Source: Algoriphagus algorifonticola (GTDB lineage Bacteria > Bacteroidota > Bacteroidia > Cytophagales > Cyclobacteriaceae). From it: 64,000 nt of DNA. The position numbers and the translations under genes are program-made. The stretch lies in contig NZ_VLOG01000012.1 in NCBI RefSeq assembly GCF_007655305.1, forward strand, positions 27,075-91,074, given 5' to 3'. The notes beneath the pieces are model-generated. The model saw nothing but the letters and a program-made list of their open reading frames with translations, did no database searches and was not told the DNA's origin. Positions within the stretch are counted from its first letter, which is position 1; each line of letters begins with the position of its first letter. Below, in pieces: positions 27,569-36,956 of the stretch.

Positions 27569-28819
27569 TCAGTTATATTTTTTGAAAATGACAGAACAGT
27601 TGTGTCCACCAAATCCAAATGTATTACTCAGCGCATAATTTACTTCTCTTTGCTGCGCCTTATTGAAAGTTAAATTCAATCCCGGGTCAAATGTTTCATC
27701 ATCCGTGAAATGGTTGATGGTAGGAGGGATCAAACTATGCTTGATAGCAAAGATAGATGCGATAGCTTCGATAGCACCAGCTGCACCTAAAAGGTGACCT
27801 GTCATGGACTTTGTACTACTGATATTGAGTTTGTAAGCATGCTCTCCAAAAACTTTTTGGATGGCTTTAGTCTCACTTACATCTCCCAACGGAGTAGATG
27901 TTCCATGTACATTGATGTAATCAATATCCTCAGGCTTTAAGTTGGCGTCATCTAAGGCTGATTCCATCACTGAACTAGCTCCCAAGCCTTCTGGATGTGG
28001 AGCGGTAATGTGATTAGCGTCTGCGGACATTCCTCCGCCTACGATTTCAGCATAGATTTTAGCACCTCTAGCTTTGGCATGTTCGTATTCTTCCAGAATC
28101 AATGCGCCAGCTCCTTCACCTAAAACAAAGCCATCTCTGTCTTTGTCAAAAGGTCTGGAGGCTGTTTCAGGAGAATCATTTCTCTGAGACAGGGCTTTCA
28201 TAGCATTGAATCCACCGATACCGGCTTCGGTAACTGCTGCTTCAGATCCACCAGAGATAAAGATATCTGCTTTTCCTAATCTGATGTAGTTAAATGCATC
28301 GATTAGGGCGTTGGTTGCAGAAGCACAAGCCGAAACAGTTACAAAGTTTGGTCCTCTAAATCCATATTTGATGGAAATAAAACCTGCACTTATATCAGCG
28401 ATCATTTTAGGGATAAAGAAAGGATTGAACCTTGGAGTTCCGTCACCTTTTGCAAAATCGGTCACTTCATCCTGGAAGGTTTTTAATCCACCTATTCCTG
28501 AGCCCCAAATGACTCCCGCTCTGGATTTGTCAATTTTTTCAAGATCTAATCCCGAATCTGCCATTGCCTCATCTGCAGTGATCATTGCATATTGAGTAAA
28601 GGGATCCATTTTTCTGGCTTCCTTTCTGTCAATGAATTGATCTAGATCGAGGTTTTTGATTTCGCAGGCAAACTGGGTTTTGAAAAGTGAAGCGTCAAAC
28701 TTGGTGATTGGTGCAGCACCACTTACGCCCGTAGACAAAGCCTTCCAAAATTCTTCGGAAGTATTGCCTATGGGTGTAAGGGCACCAATACCAGTTACAA
28801 CAACTCTTTTTAAATTCAT
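27569..28819 (-). CDS. fabF: Beta-ketoacyl-ACP synthase II
   Basis: 416 residues, elongating condensing enzyme of type II fatty acid synthesis. The Cys-His-His triad is C165 (VSACASATN), H305 (NVHGTSTPLGD) and H342 (MTGHLLGAAG). It has the usual length and start (MNLKRVVVTGIGALTPIGN). It lies 19 bp downstream of acpP, the standard pairing, with rnc following almost directly. Confidence 0.97.
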   Translation of the reverse strand: MNLKRVVVTGIGALTPIGNTSEEFWKALSTGVSGAAPITKFDASLFKTQFACEIKNLDLDQFIDRKEARKMDPFTQYAMITADEAMADSGLDLEKIDKSRAGVIWGSGIGGLKTFQDEVTDFAKGDGTPRFNPFFIPKMIADISAGFISIKYGFRGPNFVTVSACASATNALIDAFNYIRLGKADIFISGGSEAAVTEAGIGGFNAMKALSQRNDSPETASRPFDKDRDGFVLGEGAGALILEEYEHAKARGAKIYAEIVGGGMSADANHITAPHPEGLGASSVMESALDDANLKPEDIDYINVHGTSTPLGDVSETKAIQKVFGEHAYKLNISSTKSMTGHLLGAAGAIEAIASIFAIKHSLIPPTINHFTDDETFDPGLNLTFNKAQQREVNYALSNTFGFGGHNCSVIFKKYN

Positions 28820-28838
28820 GGACTGAATTTATTGGTTA

Positions 28839-29075
28839 TTATTTTACGTTAGCCTCAAGGTAGGAAACAGCCTGTCCCACCGTGCCGATTTGCTCAGCCT
28901 GATCATCTGGGATAGAGATGTTGAATTCTTTCTCGAATTCCATAATCAATTCTACAGTGTCTAGAGAGTCAGCTCCCAAGTCATTGGTAAAGCTTGCTTC
29001 CATAGTCACTTCAGACTCTTCTACGCCCAGTTTGTCAACGATGATGGCTTTTACTTTTTGTGCAATTTCAGACAT
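28839..29075 (-). CDS. acpP: Acyl carrier protein
   Basis: 78 residues, acidic. The 4'-phosphopantetheine attachment serine is S37 in [12 protein letters not shown]. It carries acyl intermediates in fatty acid and lipid synthesis. It is the first gene of the leftward acpP-fabF-rnc-nadE-lgt run and divergent from the IPExxxVDY gene; I did not find a clean consensus promoter on its side. Confidence 0.97.
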   Translation of the reverse strand: MSEIAQKVKAIIVDKLGVEESEVTMEASFTNDLGADSLDTVELIMEFEKEFNISIPDDQAEQIGTVGQAVSYLEANVK

Positions 29076-29177
29076 TTTGTGATCAGTTTAGTTAATAACA
29101 CTCCGCAAAGAAATATATTTAAAAGCTAATTGGCAAAGAAATGATTCAAGTAAATTTTTAAGCTTTGGGGCTTTTCG

Positions 29178-29205
29178 TTGAGTTGAATTTTTATTTCTAC
29201 CTTTG
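29178..29205 (+). promoter_or_regulatory. Strong Bacteroidota-type promoter for IPExxxVDY-pyk
   Basis: TTG (29178-29180), exactly 17 nt, then TACCTTTG (29198-29205). The predicted start gives a leader of about 15-17 nt before ATG 29228. This is the cleanest promoter match in the window. Confidence 0.65.
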
Positions 29206-29227
29206 TTTTGCTCCATTTTCTTCCCAA

Positions 29228-29656
29228 ATGAAGAAGGTAAAATTACAGATTGAACATACGTACGACTTTGAGGTTTTGGGCCTTGTATCCCCTGTAAAGG
29301 ACTACAAGATGGCCTGGCTTATCAATCGTCAACTGGATTTAGACCTCATCAAATGGGAGGATCTTGAGATTGAGTTTCTTTCAGATCCACAACTGAAAAT
29401 TAGTCAATATTTCCTTTCTTTACCCCATGGATTTGTTCAACTTTTGAAAAATAAAGCGATCAATTCACAAAATCAGGTCTCTTACCTGATACCTGAACTA
29501 AAAACCATGGACTATTTCCTTTTGGTCCAAGATCAGACCTTTCAAATAAGTATTAATACATTTGCGAATAAACTTGCTGAAATTCCCTTCATTCAAAACG
29601 TAATGAAACTGGATGTCACCAAGCTAAAATCTAGAGAAAACCTATTAACTTATTAA
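29228..29656 (+). CDS. IPExxxVDY family protein
   Basis: 142 residues from ATG 29228 (MKKVKLQIEHTYDFEVLGL). The motif LIPELKTMDYFLLVQ (about 90-104) is the IPExxxVDY-type signature, here with MDY. The family is confined to Bacteroidota and usually sits beside pyk and the acpP-fabF-rnc block, as here. It is cytosolic with no membrane segment. Function is unknown. An in-frame TTG at 29165 would add 21 hydrophobic residues but lies upstream of the promoter, so it is rejected. pyk follows after 6 bp. Confidence 0.85.
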   Translation: MKKVKLQIEHTYDFEVLGLVSPVKDYKMAWLINRQLDLDLIKWEDLEIEFLSDPQLKISQYFLSLPHGFVQLLKNKAINSQNQVSYLIPELKTMDYFLLVQDQTFQISINTFANKLAEIPFIQNVMKLDVTKLKSRENLLTY

Positions 29657-29662
29657 AAATCA

Positions 29663-31087
29663 ATGAGTCATATTAACAAAACCAAAATCCTCGCAACTAT
29701 AGGCCCAGCCTCCAATAATTATGAAACAATCAAAAGCTTGGCTGCTGCGGGGGCAAATGTGTTTCGATTAAATTTTTCTCATGGTACTCATGACATCCAC
29801 GAGGAAGTCATTCAAATCATCCGAAGGGTCAATGAAGAGCAAAATCTGAATTTGGGTATCCTTCAGGATCTTCAAGGTCCTAAAATCCGGGTAGGTGAAG
29901 TGGAAAACAATGGGGTTGAAATCAAACCTGGGGAGCCAATAACCATCACCAATGATCCAGTAGTCGGTACTAGTCGATTGGTTAGCACAGTTTATCAAAA
30001 CCTTCCTAATGATGTGGTTGCAGGTGACAGAATTCTAATCGATGACGGAAATCTGGAAGTTGTAGTAAACGATACAGACGGCAAAAATGTCAATTGTACC
30101 GTTATTCATGGAGGGATTTTGAAATCAAGAAAAGGGATCAACCTTCCAAATACTAAAGTTTCCGCTCCTTCTTTGACTGAAAAAGATATTGAGGATCTTG
30201 AATTCGGTCTTTCTCAGGATGTTGACTGGATTGCTTTATCTTTTGTCAGATCTCCGGAGGATATTTATGATTTGAGAGAAAGAATTCAAAAAGCTGGAAA
30301 GGTTTGCAAAATCGTTGCAAAGATTGAAAAGCCTGAAGCACTTGAAAATATAGATGCCATCATTGATGCTACTGATGCGATTATGGTTGCAAGAGGTGAC
30401 TTGGGTGTGGAAGTTCCAATGGAGATAGTTCCTCTTTGGCAGAAAAGAATGGTTGAGAAATGTAAATTGGCTTGTAAGCCTGTAATCATTGCAACCCAGA
30501 TGATGGAAAGCATGATTCAGAATCCGAGACCAACCCGGGCTGAAACCAATGATGTGGCCAATGCGGTTTTAGATGGTGCAGATGCAGTAATGCTTTCTGC
30601 TGAAACAGCTTCAGGAAAATATCCTGTAAACGCGGTAAAAGCGATGAGTAGTATTATCAGCTACTTGGAGCAAAATGCTGAGATCTATCATAATCTTTAC
30701 AAGATTCCTGAAGACGACACCACTTTCTTAAGTAATAATTTGCTGTTGATGGCTGCTAGGCTATCCAGAAACGTCAAGGCTAAAGCAATTGTAGGCATTA
30801 CCTCTTCAGGATTTACAGGATTTAGAATTGCTTCCCACAGACCTTTGGCCAATATTTTTATTTTCACCAGAAATAAGCAGTTGATTACTCAAATGTCTTT
30901 GGTATGGGGAGTGAGAGCATATTTATATCAAAACCAGGTTTCAACAGATGCTACTTTTGAGGATATTGAGAAAACCCTGAAAAGGGATGATCATGTCAGC
31001 GCAGGCGATATTATTATTAACACGGCAAGTATGCCTTTGAAAGCGAAAGGCAGAACAAACATGCTTAAGATTCATCAGGTAACCTGA
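29663..31087 (+). CDS. pyk: Pyruvate kinase
   Basis: 474 residues. It converts phosphoenolpyruvate and ADP to pyruvate and ATP. The N-terminal TKILATIGPAS, the active-site region IVAKIEKPEALENIDAII...VARGDLGVEVP and the MMESM...PTRAE motif are intact. The C-terminal allosteric domain is present. It is probably co-transcribed with the IPExxxVDY gene from the promoter at 29178-29205. A terminator follows. Confidence 0.97.
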   Translation: MSHINKTKILATIGPASNNYETIKSLAAAGANVFRLNFSHGTHDIHEEVIQIIRRVNEEQNLNLGILQDLQGPKIRVGEVENNGVEIKPGEPITITNDPVVGTSRLVSTVYQNLPNDVVAGDRILIDDGNLEVVVNDTDGKNVNCTVIHGGILKSRKGINLPNTKVSAPSLTEKDIEDLEFGLSQDVDWIALSFVRSPEDIYDLRERIQKAGKVCKIVAKIEKPEALENIDAIIDATDAIMVARGDLGVEVPMEIVPLWQKRMVEKCKLACKPVIIATQMMESMIQNPRPTRAETNDVANAVLDGADAVMLSAETASGKYPVNAVKAMSSIISYLEQNAEIYHNLYKIPEDDTTFLSNNLLLMAARLSRNVKAKAIVGITSSGFTGFRIASHRPLANIFIFTRNKQLITQMSLVWGVRAYLYQNQVSTDATFEDIEKTLKRDDHVSAGDIIINTASMPLKAKGRTNMLKIHQVT

Positions 31088-31108
31088 TCCTTCTAAAGTT
31101 TGAAACTT

Positions 31109-31150
31109 AAAAATCCTCAATAGTTATTCTGTTGGGGATTTTTTGTTTTT
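31109..31150 (+). terminator. Rho-independent terminator of pyk
   Basis: AAAAATCCTCAA (31109-31120) pairs with TTGGGGATTTTT (31132-31143) with one wobble, followed by a T-run. Confidence 0.8.
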
Positions 31151-31270
31151 AGGATCACAGTTCAAAGAAAAAATAAGACAGTTCAAGCTTCTTTTGATAC
31201 AGGTCAGAGTAAAACTCGTATCCTAATTTCTACTTAAAAGTTTTGATAGCAAACTAACCAATTTAATGCT

Positions 31271-33136
31271 ATGACAAAATTATTTAAGTACCTGTTCATC
31301 GGAACTGCGCTTTTTTCGATGTTTTCCTGTCAGGAAATTGTCGACGCTGATCCAATAGAAGGAAGAACTGTTGTTTCAGTTGCTCAAAATGAGGGTCTAA
31401 CAACGCTGGTTGCTGCTGTTCAGGCTGTTCCAGGCTTGGAGTCAACTTTACAAAGCCAGTCTTCTATTACTGTTTTTGCTCCGACCAACGAAGCTTTTGC
31501 AGCTGCTTTGGATGCCTTCGGCGCAAGTGATTTAAATGACTTGGTTGCTAAATTAGGAGGAGCTACAAATCTCCAGACTGTTTTAGGCTTCCATGTTGTA
31601 CCAACCAGAATTTTATCTTCTTCTCTTTCTGGGACAAGTACTGTGACCACTTTGGCAGGGCAGCAATTAACTGTCACCAGAAATATAGACGGAATAACTG
31701 TAGTGGATGCTCAAGGAAATACTGCGAATGTATTAGAAACTGACTTGCAATTTCAAAATGGTGTTATGCACATCATTGATAGGGTGTTGCTTCCATCCAT
31801 TGAATTGCCAAAGCCAAACTTGGTTGAGGTAGCTAATGAATTTGGTTTAAATACCCTTTTAAGCGCTGTAAATGCCGTGGATGGTTTAGGTAATACTTTA
31901 CTTTCAGCTGGAGAAATAACTGTTTTTGCGCCAACAAATGAGGCTTTTGCCGTAGCGTTGGAAGTTTTTGGTGCAGCAGATTTGAATGAACTAGTGATCA
32001 AACTAGGGGGAGTATCCAATCTTGAAAAAGTTTTAGGGTTCCATGTTGTCCCAGCAGTTGCTTTCTCAGGAGATTTGCAAGCAAGCAATACATTTACGAC
32101 AGTTGCTGGACAGGACTTATTGGTTGAAGTTTCTGGAGGTTCAGTTACTGTAACCGATAGATTGGGCAGAACAGTAAACGTGGTTGCTGCTGATATTGAA
32201 ATTGCAAATGGAGTAGTTCATGTTGTGGACGGAGTACTCCTACCAGATTTGATGCTTCCAAATGTAGTAGAGGCCGCAACTGCTGCAGGGTTGACAACTT
32301 TGATTGATGCAGTGACCGCCGCGGATCTAGGAGGAGCATTGCTTGGAGCTGATGCAATTACAGTATTTGCGCCTACCAATGATGCTTTTGGGACAGCTTT
32401 ACAAGCATTCGGCGCTGCTAATCTTTCTCAATTGGTGACCAAAATAGGAGGCGTAGAAAACCTTCAAACTGTCCTTGGTTTTCATGTTGTTCCTGCGGTG
32501 GCTTTTTCCACTGATTTGAACGCAAGTAATACTTTTACCACTCTAGCAGGGCAGGAGCTCACGGTTACCGCTGGAGGCTCTGGAGTGACTGTGACGGATG
32601 CATTAGGAAATACAGCTAATGTAGTGACTGCTGACGTCGCCATTTCTAATGGAGTGGTGCATGTCATTGACGGGGTCTTGTTGCCGGAATATAATCTTCC
32701 AAATGTTGTGGAAGCAGCAACAGCCGCTAACCTTTCTGTTTTGTTGGACGCTGTAACTGCCGCTAATTTGGGACAGACATTATTGGATGCGGATGAAATT
32801 ACAGTTTTTGCCCCTACCAATCAGGCCTTTGTGAATCTATTGAATGCTTTGGGTTTTTCTTCTCTTCAAGAAATGATCTCCAATCTAGGGCTTGAAGCTG
32901 TTCAAAAAGTATTAGGATTTCATGTGGTACCAACAACGGCTTTCTCATTTGATCTAACTGAGGGAACTCAAATGGTACCAACTCTAGCCGGAGAAAATCT
33001 AATGGTAACCCGATCTGGAAATCAAGTGACCGTCACTGATGCCAATGGACAAACTTACAATGTTGTAGCAGCTGATGTGGCAATAGAAAATGGTGTTGTT
33101 CACGTAATCGACGGGGTATTATTGCCAACCCTTTAA
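31271..33136 (+). CDS. Lipoprotein with four tandem fasciclin (FAS1) domains
   Basis: 621 residues. The N-terminal signal MTKLFKYLFIGTALFSMFSC suggests lipidation at C20. Four FAS1 domains follow (about 36-175, 183-325, 331-473 and 478-619), each with the ITVFAPTNxAF box and the VLGFHVVP...GVVHVIDGVLLP box. FAS1 domains mediate adhesion to surfaces or polysaccharides; the protein is probably exposed on the cell surface. Domains 2-4 are very alike, pointing to recent duplication. It stands alone between two terminators. Confidence 0.92.
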   Translation: MTKLFKYLFIGTALFSMFSCQEIVDADPIEGRTVVSVAQNEGLTTLVAAVQAVPGLESTLQSQSSITVFAPTNEAFAAALDAFGASDLNDLVAKLGGATNLQTVLGFHVVPTRILSSSLSGTSTVTTLAGQQLTVTRNIDGITVVDAQGNTANVLETDLQFQNGVMHIIDRVLLPSIELPKPNLVEVANEFGLNTLLSAVNAVDGLGNTLLSAGEITVFAPTNEAFAVALEVFGAADLNELVIKLGGVSNLEKVLGFHVVPAVAFSGDLQASNTFTTVAGQDLLVEVSGGSVTVTDRLGRTVNVVAADIEIANGVVHVVDGVLLPDLMLPNVVEAATAAGLTTLIDAVTAADLGGALLGADAITVFAPTNDAFGTALQAFGAANLSQLVTKIGGVENLQTVLGFHVVPAVAFSTDLNASNTFTTLAGQELTVTAGGSGVTVTDALGNTANVVTADVAISNGVVHVIDGVLLPEYNLPNVVEAATAANLSVLLDAVTAANLGQTLLDADEITVFAPTNQAFVNLLNALGFSSLQEMISNLGLEAVQKVLGFHVVPTTAFSFDLTEGTQMVPTLAGENLMVTRSGNQVTVTDANGQTYNVVAADVAIENGVVHVIDGVLLPTL

Positions 33137-33163
33137 TCTGGCAATCAACTAAATACCACAATT

Positions 33164-33192
33164 AAGGGGCAGGTACATCTGCCCCTTGTTTT
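33164..33192 (+). terminator. Rho-independent terminator of the FAS1 gene
   Basis: A perfect 9-bp stem AAGGGGCAG (33164-33172) / CTGCCCCTT (33179-33187), 6-nt loop, then GTTTTT. Confidence 0.88.
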
Positions 33193-33245
33193 TCCATCGT
33201 AGGTTTCTGTACATTTACCAACCGTGATGAAAGTCAAGCAGCGAT

Positions 33246-34310
33246 ATGTTCAGCCATCGATTTAAATTTATTTTTCCAGGATTATTAGGGGTTTATTCTT
33301 TCTTGAATATCCTTATTCTTGATGGTGATAGATTGTATCAGGCTGCATTGCCGGAGGCCCAATTATTTTCACTTATCCTGGTACTTTGTTACGCTGTTTG
33401 GTTGATTAATTGGAGTTTAGAGAGCTTTTTTTCTTATTCATTCAAAAATTTTCATCCGCTATTAGCTCAATTTTTGGGAAGTTTTGTTTTGGTAGCTGGA
33501 TTAGCGGCACTTTCAGTACAAACCACCTCTTTTTTATTTGGAGGACCTTTTGGTAACTCGCTACCGAATTTTCTGCTGACTCTCGGTTTTTTATTTAGAA
33601 TTAACCTCTTCCTAAATTGTATCAACGCGATTTATTTTTTCTTTAAAAAATTTACTGAGAAAAAACTAGAAGCAGACAAGTTAAGATTGCTGTCTACTGA
33701 AGCCAAATTAGAATCCCTCAATTCACAATTAAATCCTCATTTTTTCTTTAATAATCTCAGTGCCCTTTCAGTTTTGATCCATCAGGACGTGGGGAAAGCA
33801 GATCAATACCTTCAAAAATTGAGTGCTACCTATCGATACATTCTTCAAAACAAGGTATCAGAACTAGTTAATTTAAAAGATGAATTAGTCTTTCTGGAGG
33901 ACTATATAGAGCTTTTGCAAATTCGATTTCAGGATTCACTCAGCTTTAATTTTTCAATTTCTGAAAAAGCAAAAAACAAATTGATTCCACCAGCCGTACT
34001 CCAATTGCTGGTAGAAAATGTGGTTAAGCATAATTATTTCACGAAAAAGGAGCCATTGATTGTTCAGATTTCTGCGGATGATCAAAGTATCAGTGTTGGA
34101 AATGTGAAGCAATTGAAAGAAGCCGTGGAGGATTCTACGGGAATTGGCCTCAAAAACATTTCCGATAGATATAGGTTTTTAAATCAGTCCATTAGGATTA
34201 CCGATCAGAAAGACTGGTTTGAAGTAGTTTTACCATTGTTAGAGACCCATGAGGATACTTTTAGTCGAAGACGAGCCTTTAGCTCAAGACAGAATCAAAT
34301 CGATCCTTGA
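33246..34310 (+). CDS. LytS/YehU-type sensor histidine kinase
   Basis: 354 residues. About four N-terminal membrane helices (about 8-135) precede the His_kinase domain with H165 in LNSQLNPHFFFNNLSAL and an N box LLVENVVKHNYF, then the ATP-binding GIGLKNISDRY. It is an inner-membrane kinase paired with the next gene, a LytTR regulator. The coding sequence runs 62 bp into the regulator gene in another frame; its last roughly 22 residues (HEDTFSRRRAFSSRQNQIDP) go beyond the usual domain end. Stimulus unknown. Confidence 0.9.
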   Translation: MFSHRFKFIFPGLLGVYSFLNILILDGDRLYQAALPEAQLFSLILVLCYAVWLINWSLESFFSYSFKNFHPLLAQFLGSFVLVAGLAALSVQTTSFLFGGPFGNSLPNFLLTLGFLFRINLFLNCINAIYFFFKKFTEKKLEADKLRLLSTEAKLESLNSQLNPHFFFNNLSALSVLIHQDVGKADQYLQKLSATYRYILQNKVSELVNLKDELVFLEDYIELLQIRFQDSLSFNFSISEKAKNKLIPPAVLQLLVENVVKHNYFTKKEPLIVQISADDQSISVGNVKQLKEAVEDSTGIGLKNISDRYRFLNQSIRITDQKDWFEVVLPLLETHEDTFSRRRAFSSRQNQIDP

Positions 34311-35019
34311 GCATCATTTTCCATCTTGGACTATTCATTCTGCTGTACAAAGTATCAAGGAACTACGGGAAGAGTTAAAAAGTCCTGATGCTTTTGATAT
34401 CATTCTTTGTGATATCCATCTTGCTGATGGTTTGAGTTTTAAAGCTTTCGAAGGGAGGGAAATTGCTCATCCAGTCGTGTTTATCACAGCCTATGATCAA
34501 TATGCACTGCAGTCTTTTGACCATAATTGTATAGACTATGTACTTAAGCCTATTGACGAAAACAGGATGGTTCTGGCTTGTCAAAAAGCTGAAAAACTCT
34601 GTGTTTCAAATTCGGGTTTGAACTTAAACTCAAAATTGATAGATAGATTAATAAGGTACTATAATTCAAATTCTTATAAAAAAAGATTTTTGGTGAAAAT
34701 TGGAGATAAATTCAGTTTTATTTCCAGCGACAAAATAGCTTATTTCTATTCGGAAGAAGGGATTACCTATGTCGTAGAAATAGGCTCTTCTTCCCGATAT
34801 ATGATAGATCACAGCTTGCAAGAACTTCAGGATGTTTTATTGGATCCTCAGCAATTTTATAGAGTCAATCGATCCATTATTATAAATCTGGATGGCCTGA
34901 TGGAGATCAAACCGTATCTGAATGGTAGGCTTGTTTTATCTTTAAATGCCCGAAGCGAGGCTGCTATCGTTGTGGCAAGAGAAAGGGTGAGTGAGTTTAA
35001 AAATTGGATCAATCAATAA
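34249..35019 (+). CDS. LytTR family response regulator
   Basis: 256 residues. A receiver (about 1-125) has phospho-acceptor D55 in IILCDIHLADG and K104-type KPID. A LytTR DNA-binding domain (about 155-255) contains FLVKIGDKFSFISSDKIAYFYSEEG and FYRVNRSIIINLDGL. It is the cognate regulator of the overlapping LytS-type kinase. Start ATG 34249 is required for the first receiver strand (MRILLVEDEP), so the 62-bp overlap is real. LytTR regulators bind imperfect repeats in target promoters; targets here are unknown. Confidence 0.92.
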   Translation: MRILLVEDEPLAQDRIKSILEHHFPSWTIHSAVQSIKELREELKSPDAFDIILCDIHLADGLSFKAFEGREIAHPVVFITAYDQYALQSFDHNCIDYVLKPIDENRMVLACQKAEKLCVSNSGLNLNSKLIDRLIRYYNSNSYKKRFLVKIGDKFSFISSDKIAYFYSEEGITYVVEIGSSSRYMIDHSLQELQDVLLDPQQFYRVNRSIIINLDGLMEIKPYLNGRLVLSLNARSEAAIVVARERVSEFKNWINQ

Positions 35020-35020
35020 C

Positions 35021-35389
35021 ATGTTGACAAAAATATTTTTTCTTTTTATCGCTATTCTTTTGATTTCGAATCTAGCCCATAGTCAGGTAATAGAACGTCC
35101 AGCCTATGATTCTTTGAAAAGAACTATCCTTGCTCTGGATCAAGAAGTCTATGAAGTGAAACTGAATTTACATCAAGCTCAAAGCCAACTGAAAACCGGG
35201 ATTTTTGTAGCCACCATGGGATATACAATCACCATTATTGGTGGTCAATTATTAGGGTCTAATCCTGATTTGGGAAAGTCACTCCTATATGTGGGAGGAG
35301 CCACAGGTATCGCCGGAACTTTTGTTCTAGTCAAAGGATTTAAAAAGCTCTCTTTAAGAGCTCCTGATCCTCCTTTGGGTATTAGGTAG
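35021..35389 (+). CDS. Small exported protein, unknown function
   Basis: 122 residues from ATG 35021, one base after the regulator stop, so probably in the same transcript. A signal peptide (MLTKIFFLFIAILLISNLAHSQ) is followed by a heptad-like helix (about 28-55) and two hydrophobic glycine-rich segments (about 58-80 and 88-105), which may be membrane-embedded. I recognise no family. The in-frame ATG at 34991 would overlap the regulator gene and bury the signal. The 3' end overlaps the convergent NFACT gene by 8 bp. Confidence 0.55.
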   Translation: MLTKIFFLFIAILLISNLAHSQVIERPAYDSLKRTILALDQEVYEVKLNLHQAQSQLKTGIFVATMGYTITIIGGQLLGSNPDLGKSLLYVGGATGIAGTFVLVKGFKKLSLRAPDPPLGIR

Positions 35390-36956
35390 TGAGCTCCTCT
35401 GAAGGGCCTTCAGGTACTACCATTATCACCGATTCTCTATCTACCATGACTGCACCTGGAGCAAGACCTTTCACCTTTCTTACAAACTTTGCTTCAGTGT
35501 AAATCACTGGAGCCAAGCTTTCAGTTTTGTATTTTGAATAATAGGCTGCTAAAGAAGCCGCTTTTTCAAGCACTTGATTGGGGACTTTCTCCTTGCCCTT
35601 TGTTCTGATGACAACGTGTGATCCCGGAACCTGCCTTGCATGCAACCATAAGTCATCTTTGTGAATATAGTTTCTCAGCATTTCATCATTATCCTTGGCA
35701 GATTTACCCACCCAGATAGGGAAACCGGCATATTCGAATTGCCTAAAAGGAAGACTGACACTATCTTTTTGGAGGGACTTATCTTCTTTATTTGATTTTT
35801 TAAAATCCTTTAAATCTCTAAAACCATCCAGGTTTTCCAACTCAAAGAGCTTGGTTTCCAATTCCTCCTTTTTTACTTTTTTAGAAGCGATAGCCTGTTC
35901 AATCTGGTCTAATTCAAGCTGCCTATTTTTACTTTTTCTGTAAAGGTTTTCAGCATAATCTTGAAGTTTCTGATTGGGTTTTAGCTTTACTTCGACTTCT
36001 TCTCCTGAATAAAAATTGGTAAAGCGATAGGTTAATTGACCTGGCTTAAACTCATGAATATGAGCCATTATTACATCAGCTAATTGAGAAGGAGGGGCGG
36101 CTTGAATCAATGCCTCCAGCTTCTCTTGAGATTTTTTGATATAGCTTTCAGTTTTCTTGAGTTCATCCCCATATTTCTTCAGCAAAGCCCTCTTTTCTTT
36201 TTCAAAAGAGCCCACGACCATGGCTTTATAAAAAAGCTCATTCAATGCATCTACGGGGTTGGCGAAGGTTTTTTGGATATTGGAATCAGGGAGCAAGGTC
36301 AAATAGACCTCCTCCTCTTTTTGAACCAAGCAAAAAAGCGGGCTGTCGAGCATGTCCAACAACTCCTGCATGAGTGCCCACTTTTGATTTATCGTTGCCT
36401 GTATATATCCCCGCTCTTTCAACCATTCCCGAGGAATCTTCCCGAGAGTTGGCAAAAACTGAGAAGCATTGCCTTCAAGCCTGAAAAATTGTTCTTGACT
36501 TAAATCCAAAGTCTTTTCTAAATCGGGCCAGTATAGACTTTTATCTTCTACAAATTCATTTCTGAAAACTCGAATGGGTAGCTTATTCCCAGATTGATAA
36601 TGAAGCACATTACTTCGATTTCCATGCAGTTTAAACAACAAAGTTCCTCCAGACTCCAATTCCAATCTAAAAGCCCTTTCATAGCTTAATACTTTGCAGG
36701 AACTGATCTTTTCTCTTATTAACTCTGGAAAAAGGTCTACCGAATTCCTTTTAGCTCTTTTATAATCTTCAGGAAAAGCAAAATAAATCTGAGGAGGTAA
36801 AAAGTGCGCCCGGATGTACCGATGATTTTCTCCTGATTCAGCTTCTATAACCAATTCATCTTTGCTTTGAGAAAAGCAGGAGATAATGGTCATTCCTTTC
36901 AATTCCTGCTCAAGTTCAGGGCAGAGGTATTTAAGAAAATGATAATTGAGATGCAT
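35382..36956 (-). CDS. NFACT-domain protein, RqcH/FbpA-like
   Basis: 524 residues. NFACT-N region at the start (MHLNYHFLKYLCPELEQELKG), a central coiled-coil (about 245-375) and the C-terminal NFACT-R domain (about 390-520) with DDLWLHARQVPGSHVVIR and the KFVRKVKGLAPGAVMV end. In Bacillus, RqcH binds obstructed 50S-tRNA complexes and adds C-terminal alanine tails; this protein is likely the Bacteroidota counterpart in ribosome quality control, though that is inferred from the family. The next gene downstream on the transcript is convergent. It begins 1 bp overlapping the MBL hydrolase gene. Confidence 0.85.
   Translation of the reverse strand: MHLNYHFLKYLCPELEQELKGMTIISCFSQSKDELVIEAESGENHRYIRAHFLPPQIYFAFPEDYKRAKRNSVDLFPELIREKISSCKVLSYERAFRLELESGGTLLFKLHGNRSNVLHYQSGNKLPIRVFRNEFVEDKSLYWPDLEKTLDLSQEQFFRLEGNASQFLPTLGKIPREWLKERGYIQATINQKWALMQELLDMLDSPLFCLVQKEEEVYLTLLPDSNIQKTFANPVDALNELFYKAMVVGSFEKEKRALLKKYGDELKKTESYIKKSQEKLEALIQAAPPSQLADVIMAHIHEFKPGQLTYRFTNFYSGEEVEVKLKPNQKLQDYAENLYRKSKNRQLELDQIEQAIASKKVKKEELETKLFELENLDGFRDLKDFKKSNKEDKSLQKDSVSLPFRQFEYAGFPIWVGKSAKDNDEMLRNYIHKDDLWLHARQVPGSHVVIRTKGKEKVPNQVLEKAASLAAYYSKYKTESLAPVIYTEAKFVRKVKGLAPGAVMVDRESVIMVVPEGPSEELTT

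Noticed and set aside
29165-29227. N-terminal extension of the IPExxxVDY protein from TTG 29165
   Set aside because: It lies upstream of the strong promoter at 29178-29205 and adds a hydrophobic stretch absent from the family.
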